NCBI RefSeq assembly: GCF_031877795.1
Contig: NC_133932.1
Location: 77,861,937 to 77,925,936 of the forward strand
Direction of reading: 5' to 3'
Length of the DNA: 64,000 nucleotides
Source of the DNA: Strix aluco
Taxonomy: Eukaryota > Chordata > Aves > Strigiformes > Strigidae
Under the pieces are notes generated by a model, which saw only the letters and a list, made by a program, of their open reading frames with translations, was not told the DNA's origin and did no database searches. The translations under genes were made by a program, and so were the position numbers. Shown in pieces: positions 50,487 through 61,769 of the stretch (position 1 is its first letter; each line of letters begins with the position of its first letter).

Positions 50487-52000
50487 GAATACAGTAGGCT
50501 ATTTCGGTTGGAAGGGACCTACAGCGATCATCCAGTCCAACTGTCTGACCACTTCAGGGCTGACCAAAAGTTAAAGCATGTTATTAAGGACATTGTCCAA
50601 ATGACTTTTAAGCACTGACAGGCTTGTGGCATCAACTACCTCTCTAGGAAACCTGTTCCAGTGTTTGACCACGAGAGGGTAAAGAAATGCTTCTAATGTC
50701 CAGTCTGAATCTCCTCTGATGCAGCTCTGAACCATTACTGCATTGGGTACCAGGGAGAAGAGCTCAGCACCTCCCTTTCCACTTCCCCCCCTCAAGAAGC
50801 TGTAGAAAGCAATGAGGTCGCCCCTCAGCTTACTTTTCTCCAAACTAGACAAGCCTGTGAGGTCCTTAGCTACTCCTCATAGGACATTCCTTCCGGCCCT
50901 TTCACCAGCTTTGTTGCCCTCCTCTGGACACATTCAGGGACCTTCACATCCTTCTTAAATTGTGGGGCCCAGAACTGCACACAGTACTCAAGGTGAGGCC
51001 GCACCAATGCTGAATACAGTGGGATAATCACCTCTTCTGACCGGCTGGTTGTGCTGTGTTTGATGCACCCCAGGATGTAGTTTGCCCTCTTGGCTGCTAG
51101 GACACACTGCTGGCTCATACTGAGCCTGCTGCTGACCAGCACCTCCAGATCCCTTTCTGCAGAGCTGCTCTCCAGCCACTCCTCTCCCAGTTTATACTTG
51201 TGCCCGGCATTACTCTGTCCTAGGTGCAGAACCTGGCATTTCAAGTTGTTAAATTTCATCCCATTAATCACAGCCCAGTGATTCAGTCTATCTAGATCCC
51301 TCTGCAAAGCCTGTTGTCCCTCAGGAGGGTCAACAGCACCTCCCAATTTGGTATCATCACCACACTTGTTAATAGTGCATTCAACTCCTGCATCCAGGTT
51401 GTTGATAAAGATATTGAGCAGAACTGGCCCTGGAATAGAGCTCTGCGGAACATTGGTGGTGCCGGTCACCAGCCAGATGTAGCCCCATTCACTACAACCC
51501 TTTGAACTCTGCCTTTCAACCAGTTCTTCACCCAGCACACCATGAACCCACTCATCCCACGGTTGGACATGTTGTCCAGAAGGATGCTGTGAGGGACAGT
51601 ATCAAAAGCCTTACTAAAATCCAGAAAAACTACATCCACCTCCTTCCCTTCATCCACTAGGCGGGTGACCTTATCATAGAAAGATATCAAATTAGTTAAA
51701 CAGGAGTTCCCTTTGTGAACCCATGTTGACTGTGCCTGATGGTTGCATGATTCTTTCAACGCCTTTCAATAGCACTCAGTATAATCTCCATAACTTTTCC
51801 AGGAACTGAGATTAGAGCAACAGGTCTGTAGTTCCGTGGGTCTTCCCTCATATCCTTTTTGCAGATTGGAATAACATTGGCTAGCTTCCAGTCAGCAGGA
51901 ATGTCCCCAGACTCTCAAGACCTTTGTTAGATGATCAAGAGGGGTCCTGCTATAACATCCACTAACTCCCTCAGTACTCCGGGATGAATCCCAGATTGTC
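50487..52000 (-). mobile_element. CR1 LINE, 3' 1.5 kb with a long RT frame
   Basis: Antisense to TMTC4. The 3' untranslated region begins near 50490 (TTTCGGTTGGAAGGGACC). A 222-codon uninterrupted frame (51538 to 50870) covers RT palm to thumb: [88 protein letters not shown]-like. A second frame (51759-51466) carries [15 protein letters not shown], the first catalytic block. The usual FADD box reads CGDD, and a frame break separates the two blocks, so it is inactive. 5'-truncated in the RT domain. Confidence 0.93.
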
Positions 52001-52419
52001 TCCACCACCAGTATCCCTACAGACTTGACCTTCAGCCTCATAAGCCAGCTGTGTTTCATCTTGTGTCCATTATGTGTGTGGTATTCTCAGGCTTTTCTGG
52101 GTGAACCTTCAGGAGGTTTCCCTGCTTCATCAACTTAAGCATCTAACTTGGGCATGCAACTTAAAAGCCTTTTCTCCCTGTTCCTCCCCAGTGTAGTCAC
52201 TGGAAAGAGATAGACTCCTTTTGATGGCCAGTCAGAGGAATAGCTTATCTTAGGCACTTGCAGTCATCTTCTAGAGGTACCAAAATCTATCAATTGTGTA
52301 GAAGCTTAGGAGGACTAGGCTTGTAACTTAGGGTGCATTTCCATTGTCACTTCAATTGGACAGAAGTGCAGGAGGCTGCTAAAATGGAGCAATCTAGCTT
52401 CCTTTTATCATAGATCATA
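52001..52419. other. Intron 5 spacer with possible old repeat
   Basis: Between two CR1 copies. The stretch 52190-52340 (GGAAAGAGATAGACTCC, TTATCTTAGGCACTTGCAG) may be a distant relative of the repeat at 13941 and 15650. Weak. Confidence 0.35.
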
Positions 52420-53045
52420 GAGCAAATTAGGTTGGAAGGAAACTATGGAGGTCACCTCTAGTCTAAAAGCTTAAAGCAGAGTTAACTTCATAGATCAGAT
52501 TGCTCTGGGCAATCTCTGCCAGTGAGTTCCAAAAATCTTTAAGGAGGGCGGGGGGATGACACATGACCAGTTTGCCTAAGCCTCTTTTTCTGTGTTATAT
52601 TCTTCAGCCTCCTAACCATCTTAGTGGTTCTTTAGTGGGATTCCAGGTTGTTGATGTGTTTCCTGTACTGGACACCACACTGAACACAGTACTCCTGATG
52701 TGGCTTCATAAGAGCTAAGTAGGGAGGAACAACCACTTTCCCTGACCTGCTGGGTATGCTGTAGCTAGTACAGCTCAGTGTGCATTTAACCTTCATTGCT
52801 GCAAAGGCACACGACTGACTCATTGTGAACTTGTCAATCAGGAACTCCACATCCTTTTCTGCACTCCTCAGCCTGGACTGTTGCATGCGTCCTGTCTTTG
52901 ATTTTCATCAGGCTTTTCTCAGACCATTCCTCCAGCTTGTCATGGTCCCTCCAAACCGCAGTCCTGTTCTCCACTGTACCCATGTATCCTCTAGCTGAAC
53001 CCCACCAATCACCACAACCAGTTTTACTTTCTGCCCTTGCTATAA
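52420..53045 (-). mobile_element. CR1 LINE fragment, diverged
   Basis: Starts with the eroded 3' end (TCATAGATCATAGAGCAAATTAGGTTGGAAGG). The antisense reading gives CR1 RT thumb words: LALMKPHQEYCVQ, FTMSQSCAFAAMKVKCTLSC, and further up DHDKLEEWSEKSLMKIK. Many substitutions and frame breaks make it older than the neighbours at 50487 and 56694. Confidence 0.85.
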
Positions 53046-53059
53046 TTTTTTTCCTTTGG

Positions 53060-53350
53060 GAAGGGAGATTGGTCCAACCCATCAGGCAGCTGTTTGAACA
53101 TTAGTGTCTGTATAGGAAAGGATAGTGTCTGGATTAGAAAGAGCAGCTACAAAGAGAAGGGAGGCTCTCTCTTCACAAGGAGCCACATGGAGAAGACAAG
53201 AGGCAATGGGTACAAGTTGCACTGGGAGAGGATTCACCTTGATGTAAGAAAGAAAGTGAGAACAGTCACTGGAACAACCTCTCCAGAGATGTGGCAGAGT
53301 CCCCATTACCAGAGGTTTTCACGATGCAACTGGACAAGGTGCTAGGCAAG
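53060..53350 (+). mobile_element. CR1 LINE fragment in sense orientation
   Basis: Reads in + sense through the post-RT region: GGAGCCACATGGAGAAGACA, GGCAATGGGTACAAGTTGCA, TGGAACAACCTCTCCAGAGATGTGG, CCAGAGGTTTTCACGATGCAACTGGACAAGGTGCTAG. It stops before the 3' terminus. It lies next to an antisense copy, but the two cover overlapping parts of the element, so they are probably separate insertions. Confidence 0.85.
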
Positions 53351-53668
53351 GTGCTAGTTTGTTGTATTAAAGTAAACATGAAGTTTTACCCTTGGATGCC
53401 TCCATTTTGGTGGTATGAATTTCCTTTTGTGAACAGTTCTTCTAGTCATTCACAAATAATAGGATAAATCAGGAGTATAAAGACCTTTTTATCTGAGTTT
53501 AGCTGACTTTGATTCTGCATAGATTGAGGGAGTCAAAGACTGCAAAAACTGTCTTAGTTCCATATGTAAGCTGATCTCACTCAGTATAGGTAAAGAACAA
53601 GCATTTTAAAAATACGCACATTAAAAAGCAGACTTAAACAATGTCTCCTAAGCAAAGAAAAAACACCC

Positions 53669-53744
53669 TTTCTCCTCTCAGAATGTTTTCCTTCTGCTGG
53701 CAAATCTTTCTCCTCTCAGAATGTTTTCCTTCTGCTGGCAAATC
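53669..53744. repeat. Perfect 38-bp tandem duplication
   Basis: Two identical copies (53669-53706 and 53707-53744), each starting TTTCTCCTCTCAGAATG and ending GCTGGCAAATC. Absence of any difference points to a recent event or an assembly artefact. Confidence 0.93.
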
Positions 53745-54747
53745 CATGAGATCCAGAAAGTCTCTGATACCATCAGTGCACACTGATAATTCTAGTCCAA
53801 GTTAAGAGTTGGTATTGCATCACTTTCTAGGTCAGACCAAGACAGTAATTTATCTTTTGGAATAGTCTTTGTTAGTAAGAAAGAGGGGGAGAAAACAAAC
53901 AAGAACTCCTCCATGCATTCCATTGCATCAGGGTTATGTTTCTAATCAAATACAGCTGCTTTATGATGATCCTACAGAAAAGTGGAATCTACTAGTTTGT
54001 TCTAACATCCTATTTCCTTTTGTCCTGCTAGATTTTTATATATTAAAGGCAAGTGTGACCCTAAACTGTAGGTCAACTGCATGTGTCATTGTTTCTGGAT
54101 TTGACTGTCACATTTATATAGTACTTAGGTCACCAGCTTTTTACAAGCAGTAAGAGAAGAACTATCAAAGATGGATTTTTAAAATTGTTATTAATAGATG
54201 CATGGTAGCATGACTCCTTTGGAGTGCTTAAAAGAGGGTAAAACTCTAAGGCCTTCAGGACTTGTGGACTGCATTTGTATTGTCTTTCAAATACAGTTAC
54301 CAAGACATGTTTGATGCCAGTTTGCTTTTACTGATGAACTTTGAGTGAGCATGAGAGTAAAACAAACACTGAAAAGCCTGAGTTGATGCTACTGATATGG
54401 TTGTGTCCTCAATAACATAGACTGTTTTGTCACCAGCAGCATCCCAATGCTACTATCTGGCAGATAGATTGTCTAAGTCTTTCATAAAGAACCTGATTAT
54501 TCTTGCAACAAGGCAATGTGAGATTTGTGTAGTCATTCCAGAAATCTGTGTTTCACTAGCATAGGTGTATTGTTGAACTGTCATTCTTGGTCTTCTCTAA
54601 AGGAGACAAAAGCCATAGAAGAGAGACTGATTTGGTTAGTGCTTATTTTCACCTGATGTCTGAGTGAATGAATGTAAGAATTTCTTTTTGCTTGGGAGTA
54701 AGGACTCATAAAATGTCTGAGGAGGATTTGAGGGTACTGTGGGGAAG

Positions 54748-54767
54748 ATATATATATATATATATTA
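54748..54767. repeat. TA dinucleotide microsatellite
   Basis: About ten TA units. Confidence 0.9.
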
Positions 54768-56693
54768 CTGAAAACAATTAGGAGATCAGAAGAATATCAG
54801 TGTCAGACTGGAAAACTTTCGAAGGAAAATAATGGGTTTTGTAAAGCTCAGGATATACTGCAGCTTGTTTGCCTGATGTGATTTGTTTGTGGTTTTGGTG
54901 GATTTTTGGGTAGACAGTTTCTTTTAGCCAGGATCTTTAGCTTTTTTTTTTAAGTATAAGCATTTAACACACTATGTGGGCTGTAATTATGTCTTACTGA
55001 AATTCTACAATTCTGTTACTTTTTTCCAATATACAGTTTTTTGTGTTACCATCTTTGATAGGATATCATTTATATTTGCAAGGAACTAATCTGTTGTTCT
55101 CATTCTGTCCTGCTGTTTTAAAACACAACTGTGGGGACAAATCCACTGCATAGGCTTTGGAGACAGCAAGAGCTGACAACTGTTTAGGTATGTTCTGAAG
55201 GGAATTGTGGGTTATTAACTTTGTTGAATTTTAATGCAGCTTCTCTGGGAACTCATAAGGTGATTTAAAACTGCTGTAGTATTCATTTTGCCTTCCTTTG
55301 TCTTCAACTTTGACAGTGATTTGGTTGCATGTATTTGCCATCTGCACTGGCGATCTCTGAGTGATGTAAAATGATGAGTTCACGATTTGCTTCATGTGAA
55401 TAACATTAGCCTGGATATTAAATAGGTGATCAACTGTTTGCTCATATGCTATGACTTCTTAAAATTATTTTGTTTGGGTTTTGTGTTTCTGTTTTGTTCT
55501 GTTCTGTGTAGTCACCTGTCAATCATCTACTAGTTCACTGCTAATTTAATAAAGCATGCAAAGTAGGCTGTAGTGATGAGTTTTGTGAATATTGGAGGTT
55601 TGTATTATGGAGGTTTTCCTATAGATTGGAAATGGTTCAGTCTCCTGTGTGAAAGAGATCATTGTTAAGATATGGGGAATTTGTTAGCTATATTGCAATT
55701 GGTCAAGAGGTATTTGCTGTTATTAAACCTGTGGGCCCTGATTTTTCAGTGTGCTCTACTGTTCATATCTGAACACACTGGGAGGGAATAGTTGTATGTG
55801 GAAAAACTAACAATTTTATTATTTTAGTGGGCAGAGGAGAAACAATAACCTTTTATTTGTAGAATTAGTGCTAAGTTTTGTTTGTCCAAGATGGTGTAAT
55901 TCAGGGATAAATGATCCCTTTACTGCAGCCTATATGTAATGAGTTTGAGATGCTTGGATATGTTTAGGCCTGGCATTTGCCATTGTAATTTCATTATGAA
56001 GTGAAACACTGAGCTGAGCTGCAGTAGTGTGTACATTTGGAGATACGCAAGGAGATCTCAGGCTTAAGTTAATTCTAGCAGTGGATTCTTCTGCGATCTT
56101 TTAAGACTAGGTAATTCTTCCCCCTTTGCTTAGCAATTCACAAGCAAGGAAGTCTTAGAGCTTGGTTAGATGAGTATTTGTAGTAGTTTAGTTGGAAGAT
56201 ACCATCTCTGTAGACAAGGCACTTTAACGGAATATATGAGTGTTTGTGATGTATTTCAGTTAAAAATTAAAACGTTCTGCAGGAGCTTAACATAACTTAC
56301 TTTGCTTCAACTTTCAAAGGAGTAGGTGCCCTCACAGAATCAATTACTGGGTTCCATCTGAAGATGGAGACTTCTTAAACTACTCCAAGCTGTCAGCTGG
56401 CTGAGCCCTAAGTTGCTTAATTAGCTTTGAAAAAGGAGATGCCGAATACCCAAATGTCTGAATTGGTAATAATTCTTTGGGATATTGTTAGTTTGAATTT
56501 AAAGTAAGACTAAGCTTGGTACTCTAAATGTAGTATTTTCATCGTATCCTTATTTTCTAAGGAATTTGGTTTCATTAACTTGTGGATTTAGGATACTGCA
56601 ACAAATGGTCTCTCGAAATAGGATTAGCATTTAGGAAGACAGAGTTGAGGTGTATAATGAATGTGCTGCTTATAAATTTAGGATCTGTCAATT

Positions 56694-59600
56694 CATAGAA
56701 TCACAGAATGGTTTGGGTTGGAAGGCACCTTAAAGATCATCTAGTTCCAATCCCCCTGCCATGGGCAGGGACACCTTCCACTAGATCAGGTTGCTCAAAG
56801 CCCCGTCCAACCTGGCCTTGAACACTTCCATGGAGGGGACATCCACAACTTCACTGGGCAACCTGTTCCAGTGTCTCACCATCCTCACATTAAAGAATTT
56901 CTTCCTTATATCTAATCTAAATCTATGCTCTTTCAGTTTAAAACCATTACCCCTCGTCCTATCACTACACTCCCTGATAAAGAGTCCCTCCCCATCTTTC
57001 CTGTAGGCTCCCTTTAAGTATACTGGAAGGCTGCTAGAAGGTCTCCCAGAGCCTTTCCCTTTTCCTGGCTGAACAACCTCAACTCTCTCAGCCTGTCCTC
57101 ATAAGGGAAATGCTCCAGCCCCCTTATCATCTTCATGTCCCTCCTCTGGACCCGCTCCAACAGGTCCATGTCCTTCTTATGTTGGGGACCCCAGAGCTGG
57201 ACACAGTACTCCAGATGGGGTTTTCACGAGAGCAGAGTAGAGGAGGAGAATCACCTCCCTCGACATGCTGGCCACACTTCTCTTGATGCAGCCCAGGATA
57301 TGGTTGACTTTCTGGGCTGCAAGCACACATTGCTGGCTCATATTCAGTTTTCTATCCACCAGTACCCCCAGGATTTTCTCTGCAGGGCTGATCTCAATCC
57401 ATTCATCCCCCAGACTGTACTGATATTGGGGATTGCCCTGACCCGCGTGCAGGACCTTGCATTTGGCCCTGTTGAACTTCATAAGGTTCACATTTTCCCA
57501 CCTCTCCAGCCTGTCCAGGTCCCTCGGGATGGCACATCCCTTCCCTCCAGCGTGTCAAGCGCACCACACAGCTTGGTGTCATCGGCAAACTTGCTGAGGG
57601 TGCGCTCAATCCCGCTGTCCATGTCGCCAACAAAGATGTTAAACAGCGCCGGTCCCAACACCAAGCCCCGAGGAACACCACTTGTCACTGCTTTCCACTT
57701 GGACATCGAGCCATTGACCACAAGTGTTTGAGTGTGACCGTCCAGCCAATTCCTTACCCACTGAGTGATCCATCCATCAAATCCATGTCTCTTCAATTTA
57801 GAGACAAGGATGTTGTGAGGGACAGTGTCAGACGCTTTGCACAAGTCCAGTTAGATGATGTCAGTTGCTCTTCCCTTGTTCACCAACAGTGTAACCCCAT
57901 CGTGGAAGGCCACCAAATTTGTCAGGAGCGATTTGTCCTTAGTGAAGCCTTGTTGGCTGTCACCAATCACCTCTTTATTTTCCGTCTGCCTTAGCATAGT
58001 TTCCAGGAGGATCTGCTCCAGGATCTTGCTGGGCACAGAGGTGAGACTGACTGGCCTGTGTTTCCCTAGGTCTTCCTTTTTTCCCTTTTAAAAAATGGGG
58101 GCTATATTTGCCCTTTTCCAGTCAGTGGGAACTTCGCTGGACTGCCACGACTTCTCAGATATGATGAACAGTGGCTTAGCCACTTCATCTGCCAGTTCTC
58201 TCAGGACCTGCGGATGCATCTCATCAGGTCCCATGGAGTTGTGCACCTTCAGGTTCCTTAGATGGTCTCGAACCTGATCTTCTCCTACAGTGGGCGGTTC
58301 TTCATTCTCCCAGTCCCTGCCTTTACCTTCTGCGACTTGGGCAGTGTGACTGGAGCCCTTGTTGGTGAAGACTCAGGCAAAAAAGTCATTGACTACCTCA
58401 GCCTTCATCATATCCCAGGTAACCAGGTCTCCTGTTTCCTTCTGGAGAGGGAAATTTTTCCCTAGTCTTCGTTTTATCACCAACATACCTGTAAATGCTT
58501 TTCTCGTTGCCCTTGACATCCCTGGCCACATTTAATTCTCTCAGGGCTTTGGCCTTCCTAACCTGATCCCTGGCTGCTCAGACAGTTTCTCTGTATTTCT
58601 CCCAGATTATCTGTCCTTGCTTCCACCCTCTGTAGGCTTCCTTTTTGTGTTTGAGGACCTCCTTGTTCATCCATGCAGGCCTCCTGGCAGTCTTACCTGA
58701 CTTCCTCTTTGTTGGGATGCATCGCTCCTGAGCTTGGAGGAGGTGATCCTTGAATATTAACCAGCTTTCTTGGCCCCTCTTCCCTCCAGGGCTTTATCCC
58801 ATGCTACTCTGCCCAGCAGATCCCTGAAGATGCCAAAGTCTGCTCTCTTGAAGTCCAGGGTATCGAGCTTTCGGCACGCCTTCCTCACTGTCCGAAGGAT
58901 CTTGAACTCTACTGTTTCATGGTCACTGCCGCCAAGGCTGCCCTTGAACTTCACGCTTCCCACCAGCCCCCTCTTGTTGGTAAGAACAAGGTCCAGCATA
59001 ACACTTCTCTTTGTTGGCTCCTCTATCACTTGGAGAAGGAAGTTATCACCAGCACATTTCAGGAACCTCCTGGGTTGCTTGTGTCCTGCTGTGTTGTCCC
59101 TCCAACAGATATTGGAGTGTTTGAAGATGAAGACCAGGGCTTGTGAATGTGAAGCTGCTCCCATCTGTCTATAGCAGTCCCCATCCACTCTTCGTGGTCA
59201 GGTGACCTGTAGTAGACACCCACTATAATGTCACCTGTCCTTGCCCTCCCTTTAATCCTGACCCCTAAGCTCTCGGTCAGCTCCTCGTCCATCCCCAGTC
59301 AGGGCTCCCTGCATTCCAGCTGGTCATTGACATAGAGGGTGACACCCGCTCTCGTCTCCCCTGCCTGTCCTTCCTAAAGCACCTGTATCCTTCCATTCCA
59401 ACACTCCAGTCATAGGACCCATCCCACCACGCCTCCACGATGCCAGTAAGATCGTAGCCCTTCAGGCGTGCGCACATCTCTAGCTCCTCTTGTCTACTCC
59501 CCGTGCTACACGCATCTGTATAGAGGCATTTAAGTTGGGCCCCTGATGAAGCTGACTTCCTGGCTGGAGTGGCTGGAATTCCTTTGTGCTGCTCTTCAGG

Positions 59601-59720
59601 TGTTCTGCTGACCCCTGATCCCTCTCCGGGCTCTGGGCATCTAGTGCTGGAACTGGCATCAAACTGGCAGGAGTGGGATGGATTGAGGTTCCCCTCACGC
59701 ATGCTGTGAAACACTGTGTA
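56694..59720 (-). mobile_element. CR1 LINE, about 3 kb, nearly whole ORF2 but broken
   Basis: The best CR1 copy here, antisense to TMTC4. The 3' end at 56694 has CATAGAATCACAGAATGG and TTGGGTTGGAAGG. Going upward: post-RT tail and thumb (57177-57491: [18 protein letters not shown]), RT palm (57488-57844) with [26 protein letters not shown] and an intact FADDT box at 57575-57589, RT N-terminal part (57851-58036: [20 protein letters not shown]), then endonuclease (58757-59500) with LDLVLTNKRGLVGSV, GSDHETVEFKI, GDIIVGVYYRSPDHEEW and, near the N terminus, GYDLTGIVEAWWDGSYDWS. The last part (59500-59720) reaches the ORF1/ORF2 boundary. Frameshifts separate the blocks, so it cannot encode an active ORF2. 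5'-truncated: no ORF1 is seen. Confidence 0.94.
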
Positions 59721-60402
59721 TGCATCCTTGCTGTAGGAATGCTTATACTTCAGTCTAGCACTCTAGTGGAGGAGCCCTTATGGCTTGTTTATGGTTTATG
59801 TAGGTATTTCATTGAATCCCCTCAACTTTCAGACTTAACGGACTCCTAAAGAAGGACCATCTGAGCAACGCTTTTTGGTTTTGGATAGAAACACTATACT
59901 TTTCAGGCTTAAAAAAAAAAGAAGCAAGTACTCTGTTTCTTTGGCATGCTTACAATTTTGTCCATCTGTTAGAGTGGCACAATGCCCACTCACAATATGG
60001 TGTACCAGTTTCAACCAGGCACAGGTGCCAACGAAAGATTGGTTTCATTTTCTGACACAAGATTTTTCTGGTGGGAAGCAGCGCTGTATTAGAGGAATGT
60101 GCTTTGTTAGACTGATTACTTCTGTTGGCATGTGTGTATCTCATAATAATAATTAGCACTTATGCAGTGCTTTACATTTTCAAATCACTGTTAAAAAAAA
60201 ACTAGATTGAAGGCATTGCTGAATGACAGTCTTTTGTATCTTTTTCCAGTCTAGTTTACTGAGATTTCTGCAGTTGAGGGGGGTGGGAGGTGTTGTGTCT
60301 GTTGACCCAGGAACAAGCACAAGAGAAAATGTTTCATAATTGAAATTCTTTCTCTTTGATGAATTCACTGATGAATTTTCATAATATTACTATTCTATAT
60401 AT
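59721..60402 (+). other. TMTC4: Intron 5 spacer
   Basis: No exon recognised. The words ATAATAATTAGCACTTATGC and CAGTGCTTTACATTTTCAAA near 60143-60184 resemble the start of an old amniote SINE, too short to call firmly. Confidence 0.55.
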
Positions 60403-61560
60403 GAATCACAAAACGGTTGAGGTTGGAAGGGACCTCTGGAGGTCACCCGTGCTGACCTGCTCAGTCAGGGTCACTTTGAGCCAGTTGTCCAGGACCATGT
60501 CCAGATGACTGTAGAGTATCTCCAAGGATGGAGGTTTCACAACATCTGCGCAACCTGTGCCAATGCTCTGTCACGCTCACAGTAAAAGTGTTTCCTGATG
60601 TTCAGACAGCACCTCCTGTGTTTCAGTTCGTGCGTGTTTTCTCTCATCCTGTCACTGGGCACCACTGAAAAGAGCCTGTCTGTGTCCTCTTTGCACCCTT
60701 TCTGCAGGTGTTTATGTACATTGATGAGATCCCCCTTGCGCCTTCTCTTTTCCAGGCTGAACAATCCCAGCTCTCTCAGCCCTTCCTCACAGGGGACATG
60801 CTCCAGTCCCTTCATCTTATTGGCCCTTCGTTGGGCTCACTCAAGCATGTCTGTGGCTCTTGTGTACTGGGGAGCCCAGAACTGGACACAGTACTCCAGA
60901 TGTGGCCTCATCAGTGCAGAGTAAAGGAAAGGCATCTTCTACCTTGACCTGCTGGCAATATTTTGTGTATTGCTGCCCAGAATACCATTAGTCCTCTTTC
61001 CTGCAAGGGCACATTGCTGGCTTTTGTTCAACTTGGTGTTCTCCAGGACCCTCAGGAGCTTTTCTGCCAATCTGCTTTCCAGGCGGTCAGACCCAGCATG
61101 TACTGGTGCCTGAGCTTGTTCCTCTCCAGGTGCAGGATTTTGCACTTCCCCTTGTTGAACTGCATGAGGTTCCTGCCAGCCCCTTTCTCCAGCCTGTCAA
61201 GGTCCCCTCTGGATGGCATCATGACTGTCTGGCATATCAGCCACTCCTCCCAGTTTGGTGTCATCTGCAAACTTGCTGAGGGTGCACTCTGCCCCATCAT
61301 CCAGATCATTAACAGAGACGTTGAGCAGGATTGGACTGGGGTACACTGATAGTTACTGGCCTCCAATTAGACTTTGTGCCACTGATCACCACCCTCTGGA
61401 TCAAGCCATTCAGCCAGTTTTCAGTCCACCTCACTGTCTGCACATCCAGCCTGTACATGACCAACTTCTCTATGAGAATCTTATGGGAGACTGTGTAAAA
61501 GGCTTTACTAAAGACCAGACCTTTGACACCGTCTTCCGTAAGATCCTCATTATGGGTCCC
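60403..61560 (-). mobile_element. CR1 LINE, 3' 1.2 kb, with inverted duplication at its 5' end
   Basis: The 3' untranslated region starts near 60403 (GAATCACAAAACGGTTGAGG). The antisense reading gives the CR1 tail (60815-60537: GLEHVPCEEGLRELGLFSLE, LINVHKHLQKG, NIRKHFYCERDRA), the RT thumb and a frameshifted but recognisable FADD region near 61260-61275. At the 5' end the FSKAF-TVSHKILIEKL block (antisense, 61472-61504) is followed at once by the same block in + orientation (61517-61550), making a hairpin. Inactive. Confidence 0.9.
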
Positions 61561-61769
61561 TCATTATTTCTCTTTTGTTGGGTTCTTTTACCATCTTTGA
61601 GAGTCCATGCTTAAGCCTGGCTACACTTGACATGCTGAGACATTCCTGGTGTCTGAGACTTGGGATGTTCATAAGAAGACAGATCTGTTTCTGCACAACT
61701 TTGAATGTGTGTCTATGGAATGGCATTTGATTTTTTTTTTTATGGTTTTTTTTTTTTTTGCTAGACCAT
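61561..61769. other. Intron 5 spacer with T runs
   Basis: Contains two T-rich runs (about 61731-61760). Nothing else recognised. Confidence 0.5.

Larger units (their letters stand above)
53351..56693 (+). other. TMTC4: TMTC4 intron 5, spacer
   Basis: No exon or transposon recognised in 3.3 kb. It contains the 38-bp tandem duplication at 53669-53744 and a TA repeat near 54748-54767. Confidence 0.7.

Noticed and set aside
52420-53350. The antisense and sense CR1 pieces as one 5'-inverted insertion
   Set aside because: The sense piece covers the post-RT part that is also present in the antisense piece; a twin-primed insertion should carry an upstream part instead. Two insertions are simpler.
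57135-57731. 198-codon sense open frame
   Set aside because: Mirror frame of the CR1 RT at 56694-59720, whose real motifs (GVPRG, FADDT) read on the - strand.
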